NCBI GenBank assembly: GCA_016786845.1
Contig: JAEUVB010000011.1
Location: 62,001 to 126,000 of the forward strand
DNA length: 64,000 bases
Direction: 5' to 3'
DNA from: Chitinophagaceae bacterium
GTDB lineage: Bacteria; Bacteroidota; Bacteroidia; Chitinophagales; Chitinophagaceae
Shown piece after piece: positions 60,174 to 64,000 of this stretch (the stretch's first letter is position 1; the number at the start of each line of letters is the position of its first letter). A program made the position numbers and the translations under genes. The notes beneath the pieces were generated by a model that was not told the DNA's origin, ran no database searches, and worked only from the letters and a program-made list of their open reading frames with translations.

Positions 60174-60193
60174 ATCCATAAACTCTAAAAAAA

Positions 60194-61036
60194 ATGAAAA
60201 AACTAATCTCCTTATCCCTTTCAGTAGCATTGGTATTTGCTTTTGCTGCTTGTAAGAAAACGAACAATTCGAATGGTACAAATCCATTTTACACACCACC
60301 AACGACCACAACCACTACCACTGCTGATCCTTTAGCCAATGTGGGAGCGGTACCGGGTTCATTTACCAAAAAAGTGATTTTGGAAGAATTCACCGGAGAG
60401 TGGTGCGGATATTGCCCTGACGGTGCTCAAATTATGGAAGACCTCACGAATGCAAATCCAAATCGTTTCTATGGAGTAGCTGTACATCAGGGTGATTTCA
60501 TGGAAGTTCCGGCTTTCTTTACTTTTATGGAAACACTTTATGGTGCGATCACCGGTTTCCCTTCAGGAGCTGTTAATCGTGGTGACGTTGTCGGTCGCGG
60601 AAATTGGACAAGTTTAGTAAATACAGAATTGGCTAAAACTGCTGATTGCGGATTAGCGATTGAAGCTAAAGAAAGCGGAGATAATTTAAATCTGAAAGTT
60701 TTCGTAGGTCATAATGCTGCAATTGGCGGAGCGACTAAGTTGACTATTTATTTGATTGAAAATGATATCGATCAGGTTAGTCAAACAAATGGTGGTGCAG
60801 GCTACAAACATCAACATGTATTCCGCAAAGTATTTACCGACAACTACGGTGATGACATCAGCATCGGAGATGCAAAGAAATATGCTATGAAAGAGTACAA
60901 AAATTTGGACATTTCGGGTATGTATAAGAATAAAGCCAACTGTCACATTTTAGCTTTCGTAAATATTGATGGAGCTGGTAAAACAGTATTAAATGCACAA
61001 TTAGTTGGTTTGAATGAAACCAAAAAATGGGATTAA
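60194..61036 (+). CDS. Omp28-related lipoprotein with thioredoxin-like active site
   Basis: 280 residues. Lipoprotein signal (SLSVALVFAFAAC, Cys at residue 20), a Thr/Pro linker (PPTTTTTTTADP), then an Omp28-type domain: KKVILEEFTGEWCGYCPDGA with a CGYC motif, YGVAVHQGDFMEVPAFF, ITGFPSGAVNRGD (cis-Pro region) and YKHQHVFRKVFTDNYGD. Omp28 proteins are abundant Bacteroidota surface lipoproteins of unclear role. It has its own promoter and terminator. Confidence 0.87.
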   Translation: MKKLISLSLSVALVFAFAACKKTNNSNGTNPFYTPPTTTTTTTADPLANVGAVPGSFTKKVILEEFTGEWCGYCPDGAQIMEDLTNANPNRFYGVAVHQGDFMEVPAFFTFMETLYGAITGFPSGAVNRGDVVGRGNWTSLVNTELAKTADCGLAIEAKESGDNLNLKVFVGHNAAIGGATKLTIYLIENDIDQVSQTNGGAGYKHQHVFRKVFTDNYGDDISIGDAKKYAMKEYKNLDISGMYKNKANCHILAFVNIDGAGKTVLNAQLVGLNETKKWD

Positions 61037-61060
61037 TTTTTTTTAGAAAACTATAAATGA

Positions 61061-61088
61061 AAAACGCTCTTTTAAGAGCGTTTTTTTT
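61061..61088 (+). terminator. terminator of the Omp28-like gene
   Basis: AAAACGCTCT-ttta-AGAGCGTTTT followed by T residues, 24 bases past the stop. Confidence 0.9.
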
Positions 61089-61198
61089 ATGCAATCAACA
61101 CTGTGTCAAATATGAATGGGACATTTAAAAGTTCGGATGAACTTTTTGATATAAAATAAAGGTCTCTTTAAGTTAACTTGCAGGTTTAAAGGATACCA

Positions 61199-61861
61199 GT
61201 GACCACCAGTTATACAGCAGAAAATTACCTGAAAGCGATTTACCATCTCGGGATTGAATCCGGTAGTGGGAATACCTCAACCAATAGCATAGCGGAATAC
61301 ATGCTGATTAAACCGGCAACGGTAACTGCCATGCTGAAAAAGCTGAAGGAGAAAAAATTTATTTCCTATGAAAAGTATGGTAAGGTTTCATTGACCAAAA
61401 AAGGACTTGAAATTGCCTTATATATCGTAAGAAAGCATCGGCTTTGGGAGGTGTTTTTGGTTGAAAAACTTCATTTTACCTGGGATGAAATACATGTCGT
61501 TGCGGAGCAATTGGAGCATATACAATCTACCAAATTGATTGATCAGTTGGATGCCTACCTGGGATTTCCGGAACTGGATCCTCATGGTGATCCGATACCA
61601 GATCAAAAGGGCGTACTGAAGCAAATTCCGAATACTACACTACATCAGGCTTCTGAGGGAAAGGAATACCAGGTGGTGGCTGTAAAGGATACTTCCACAG
61701 AATTTCTCCAATACCTGATGCAATTGCAAATCACCTTGTCTACGCGCATAAAAGTCGTTCGTCGTATACAATTTGATCAAAGTCTGTTGATCACTGTGAA
61801 TGGTGGAAAGGAAATCAATGTGTCAGAAAAATTTTCTCATCATATTATCATCAGCCTGTAA
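61199..61861 (+). CDS. DtxR/MntR-family metal-dependent transcriptional regulator
   Basis: 220 residues, GTG start at 61199. Winged helix (SYTAENYLKAIYHLG, TNSIAEYMLIKPATVTAMLK), dimerisation and metal-binding domain (RKHRLWEVFLVEKLHFTWDE, AEQLEHIQSTKLIDQLDAYL, PELDPHGDPIP) and a C-terminal FeoA/SH3-like domain. Metal ligands of the family (His, Glu) are present. It probably senses Mn or Fe. The corA gene begins at the base right after its stop codon, so the pair is one operon. Confidence 0.92.
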   Translation: MTTSYTAENYLKAIYHLGIESGSGNTSTNSIAEYMLIKPATVTAMLKKLKEKKFISYEKYGKVSLTKKGLEIALYIVRKHRLWEVFLVEKLHFTWDEIHVVAEQLEHIQSTKLIDQLDAYLGFPELDPHGDPIPDQKGVLKQIPNTTLHQASEGKEYQVVAVKDTSTEFLQYLMQLQITLSTRIKVVRRIQFDQSLLITVNGGKEINVSEKFSHHIIISL

Positions 61862-62962
61862 ATGAAACCATCGAGAAAACGATATCTGCAATATTTGAAT
61901 CCTTTGGAATTACTTAAAACGAAAAAAGTATTACAAAGTAATCCGACCATACTCACCACTAAAACGGCTACGTCTGAATCGCAACTAAGTTTATTTGTTT
62001 ATTCAACCGACCACTGTCAAGCGGTTACAAGCATTGATGCCCATTCTGTCAACCGGACCATGTTTTCGAAAGAACATAACTATTGGTTGAATTTAGATAT
62101 TATCAATAAACAAACCGTAGAGCTCATAGGTGAAAAAATCGGCTTACACAATTTAGTCATCGAAGATATTCTGACGGTCCACCAGCGTCCTAAAACGGAT
62201 GAAATTGATAATTATCTGACTTGCGTTTTGCAAATGATGTATTATAATCAAGAGTTACAAACCATTGAAAGTGAACAGGTCAGTTTAGTCCTGGGCAAAA
62301 ACTTTTTGATCAGTTTTCAGGATGACGCTGCTCGTGACTTATTCAATCAAATCAGGGAACGATTAAAATCTGCCGGTACGAAAATCCGTAATAGTGGTCC
62401 GGATTATCTTCTTTATGCTATGTTGGATGCTATAGTAGATCATTATTTCATCGTTTTGGAAAACCTCGGAGAGCAGATTGAAACACTGGAAGAAGATATT
62501 ACCCGCAATATTGCGGACCCATATACCATGAACCGGATCAATAATTTGAGGAAGGAATTGATGTATTTCAAACGAAGTGCAGTACCTGTAAGGGAAGTCA
62601 TCAGTAATATTATCCGTTCTGAAAATGAAAATATTTCCGATAGTAATGTGAAGTATTTTAAAGACATTCTGGATCACTCTACACAGGCCAATGAATTGTT
62701 GGAAAACTATCGCGATATGCTGACTAATATTCGTGATCTTTATTTGAGTCAGGTGAATTTAAAATTAAATGAAGTGATGAAATTCCTGGCGATCGTAACC
62801 ACTTTGTTGGCTCCGGCTACCGTCATTGGCGGAATTTTTGGAATGAATTTCGATCGGATTCCTTACCTGCATCATCAGGATGGTTTCTGGATAGCTACCG
62901 TATTAATGATTGTGATCCCTATTCTGATGCTGATGTATTTTCGTAAGCGGGGATGGTTTTAA
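61862..62962 (+). CDS. corA: CorA-family magnesium/cobalt transporter
   Basis: 366 residues. Long cytoplasmic N-terminal domain (LDIINKQTVELIGEKIGLHN, LVIEDILTVHQRPKTDEIDN), helical stalk (NLRKELMYFKRSAVPVREVI), two C-terminal transmembrane helices with the signature IFGMNFDRIPYL (GMN selectivity loop) and a basic end (YFRKRGWF). Pentameric divalent-cation channel. Coupled to the DtxR-type regulator directly upstream, so its expression may answer to Mn or Fe. Confidence 0.94.
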   Translation: MKPSRKRYLQYLNPLELLKTKKVLQSNPTILTTKTATSESQLSLFVYSTDHCQAVTSIDAHSVNRTMFSKEHNYWLNLDIINKQTVELIGEKIGLHNLVIEDILTVHQRPKTDEIDNYLTCVLQMMYYNQELQTIESEQVSLVLGKNFLISFQDDAARDLFNQIRERLKSAGTKIRNSGPDYLLYAMLDAIVDHYFIVLENLGEQIETLEEDITRNIADPYTMNRINNLRKELMYFKRSAVPVREVISNIIRSENENISDSNVKYFKDILDHSTQANELLENYRDMLTNIRDLYLSQVNLKLNEVMKFLAIVTTLLAPATVIGGIFGMNFDRIPYLHHQDGFWIATVLMIVIPILMLMYFRKRGWF

Positions 62963-63035
62963 AGAATCAGCTTTAGACCGAAAATAAATTCAAGGTGAAT
63001 TTGCGAATAAATTTGTTCATCTACATTTATCCTGT

Positions 63036-63043
63036 TACCTTCG
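63036..63043 (+). promoter_or_regulatory. -7 element TACCTTCG of the SRP RNA gene
   Basis: TAnnTTCG four bases before the predicted 5' end of the RNA, in the usual place for a Bacteroidota promoter. Confidence 0.55.
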
Positions 63044-63047
63044 CAGC

Positions 63048-63142
63048 CGGCAAGTCTTATACGACCAGCTCCTGCTAATCCTCCAGGGTGGGAACACAGC
63101 AAAGGTACGTGGTTGTAGCGGTGCGATATAAGTAACTTGCCG
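63048..63142 (+). ncRNA. ffs: signal recognition particle RNA, small bacterial type (4.5S)
   Basis: About 95 bases. The ends pair as CGGCAAGT/ACTTGCCG, followed at once by a nine-T run that ends the transcript. The apical domain carries CAGG-GTG-GGAA-CAC-AGCA: the same CAGG/AGCA symmetric loop and GGAA tetraloop as in E. coli 4.5S RNA, where the stem is TCC/GGA instead of GTG/CAC. It binds Ffh and FtsY for co-translational targeting to the Sec translocon. Exact ends are estimated from the pairing. Confidence 0.88.
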
Positions 63143-63275
63143 ATTTTTTTTTGCCCTATACCCAAGGTTTTGAGTTGAAATAAGAAGTAATATTAAATCC
63201 ATTATACTTTCAAAGACACATTCAATCACACAGATAATCTGAATAACTCTTTAATAAACAATTCTGATCAGCACT

Positions 63276-63283
63276 TATTTTTG
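63276..63283 (+). promoter_or_regulatory. -7 element TATTTTTG of the transaldolase gene
   Basis: Exact TAnnTTTG, 18 bases before the ATG at 63302. Confidence 0.55.
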
Positions 63284-63301
63284 CGCTCAAAATAATCCAA
63301 T

Positions 63302-63955
63302 ATGAAATTCTTTATAGATACCGCAAACCTTGATCAGATTCGTGAAGCCAATGATCTCGGCATACTTGATGGCGTAACCACCAATCCTTCCCTGATGGCC
63401 AAAGAAGGTATTAAAGGTACCGAGGCAATACTCAAACATTACAAAGATATCTGTGATATTGTTCATGCTCCGGTAAGCGCTGAAGTGATCTCTACTGATT
63501 TTGCAGGCATCGTGGAAGAAGGCAAAAAATTGGCGGCTATTGATCCGAATATTGTGGTGAAAGTGCCTATGATTAAAGAAGGTATAAAGGCCATCAAATG
63601 GTTTACCGATAATGGCATTAAAACGAATTGCACTTTAGTATTTTCTGCCGGACAAGCTATATTGGCGGCAAAAGCAGGCGCTACCTATGTTTCGCCCTTT
63701 ATTGGTCGCATCGATGACAGTAGCTGGGATGGTGTGGAACTCATCGCACAGATATCTCATATCTATCGTGCTCAGGGATTTGAAACTCAGATCTTGGCCG
63801 CATCTATTCGCAATGCCCTTCACATTGTAAGATGTGCGGAAGTGGGTGCTGATGTATGCACCTGTCCTTTATCCAGTATCCTCGGATTATTGAAGCATCC
63901 ATTGACGGATCTCGGATTAGCTCAGTTTTTGGCTGATGCGAAGGGAATGGCCTAA
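63302..63955 (+). CDS. transaldolase / fructose-6-phosphate aldolase, TalC/Fsa type
   Basis: 217 residues, the short class of transaldolase. MKFFIDTANLDQIREANDLG, GVTTNPSLMAKEG, VVKVPMIKEGIKAIKWF with the Schiff-base Lys (in VKVP), TNCTLVFSAGQAILAAKAGA and YVSPFIGRIDD. Sequence alone does not separate transaldolase of the pentose-phosphate pathway from fructose-6-phosphate aldolase; in Bacteroidota this class is usually taken as the transaldolase. Confidence 0.93.
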   Translation: MKFFIDTANLDQIREANDLGILDGVTTNPSLMAKEGIKGTEAILKHYKDICDIVHAPVSAEVISTDFAGIVEEGKKLAAIDPNIVVKVPMIKEGIKAIKWFTDNGIKTNCTLVFSAGQAILAAKAGATYVSPFIGRIDDSSWDGVELIAQISHIYRAQGFETQILAASIRNALHIVRCAEVGADVCTCPLSSILGLLKHPLTDLGLAQFLADAKGMA

Positions 63956-64000
63956 TTAGTTTTTAATGTTTAATTTTTAGTGTTTAGTTAGTACGGTGAG

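Overview
The window reads as one stretch of a Bacteroidota chromosome. The sequence shows several type IX secretion (T9SS) C-terminal sorting domains, a SusC/FhuA-type receptor with a carboxypeptidase-regulatory-like domain, a fused SecDF, a lipoprotein-anchored TamA-like barrel (TamL type), DUF3822 next to RsmD, a long NusB, and many -7 elements of the Bacteroidota form TAnnTTTG (often TAnnTTCG) in place of Shine-Dalgarno sites. A Chitinophagia, Saprospiria or Sphingobacteriia-like member is my guess; the genus cannot be read from the sequence. I found no tRNA, rRNA, CRISPR array, prophage or transposase.

Layout. 1-4.4 kb: an FMN reductase, a four-helix-bundle gene with a truncated tandem copy, a MATE exporter, and a DUF3822-rsmD pair. 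4.4-9.9 kb: a lipoprotein and a 1533-residue secreted fibre-like protein. 9.9-19 kb (minus strand): DEAD-box helicase, secDF, a tiny His/Arg-rich exported protein, an RRM protein, infC, scoB and the rplK-rplA-rplJ-rplL operon. 19-22.3 kb: two T9SS cargo proteins and a TMEM175-type channel. 22.3-26.5 kb: mqnB-mqnD-elaA (futalosine menaquinone route), a PTPS/QueD-folE pair, and ribE with a lipoprotein gene. 26.6-30.4 kb: rpsU, xerC, a PhnP-like hydrolase, alanine dehydrogenase and a TerB-like protein. 30.7-40.8 kb: TonB-dependent receptor, sigma/anti-sigma pair, small membrane protein, LolA-like protein, BNR-repeat protein, thrS. 40.9-48.2 kb: two thioredoxin-like T9SS cargos, a GT2 glycosyltransferase and a vanadium haloperoxidase-type T9SS cargo. 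48.2-57 kb: tamL, an rRNA methyltransferase, a DUF4476 protein, sucC, idi, and a WecA-like transferase with a UDP-sugar dehydrogenase. 56.8-64 kb: nusB-DUF1573-yajC-ftsB, an RpfF-like crotonase, an Omp28-like lipoprotein, a DtxR regulator with CorA, the SRP RNA and a transaldolase.

The content is mostly housekeeping mixed with a rich export programme: SecDF, YajC and the SRP RNA supply general secretion, while six proteins end in T9SS sorting domains. The points most worth following are: an RpfF (diffusible signal factor synthase) homologue with both catalytic glutamates at the right spacing; a dispersed two-hairpin intergenic repeat found three times; a T9SS fibre that carries a self-cleaving S74-type chaperone upstream of its sorting signal; and a truncated, partly homogenised tandem copy of the four-helix-bundle gene. 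Ribosomal and translation gene neighbourhoods are also broken up compared with the arrangement I know from relatives.
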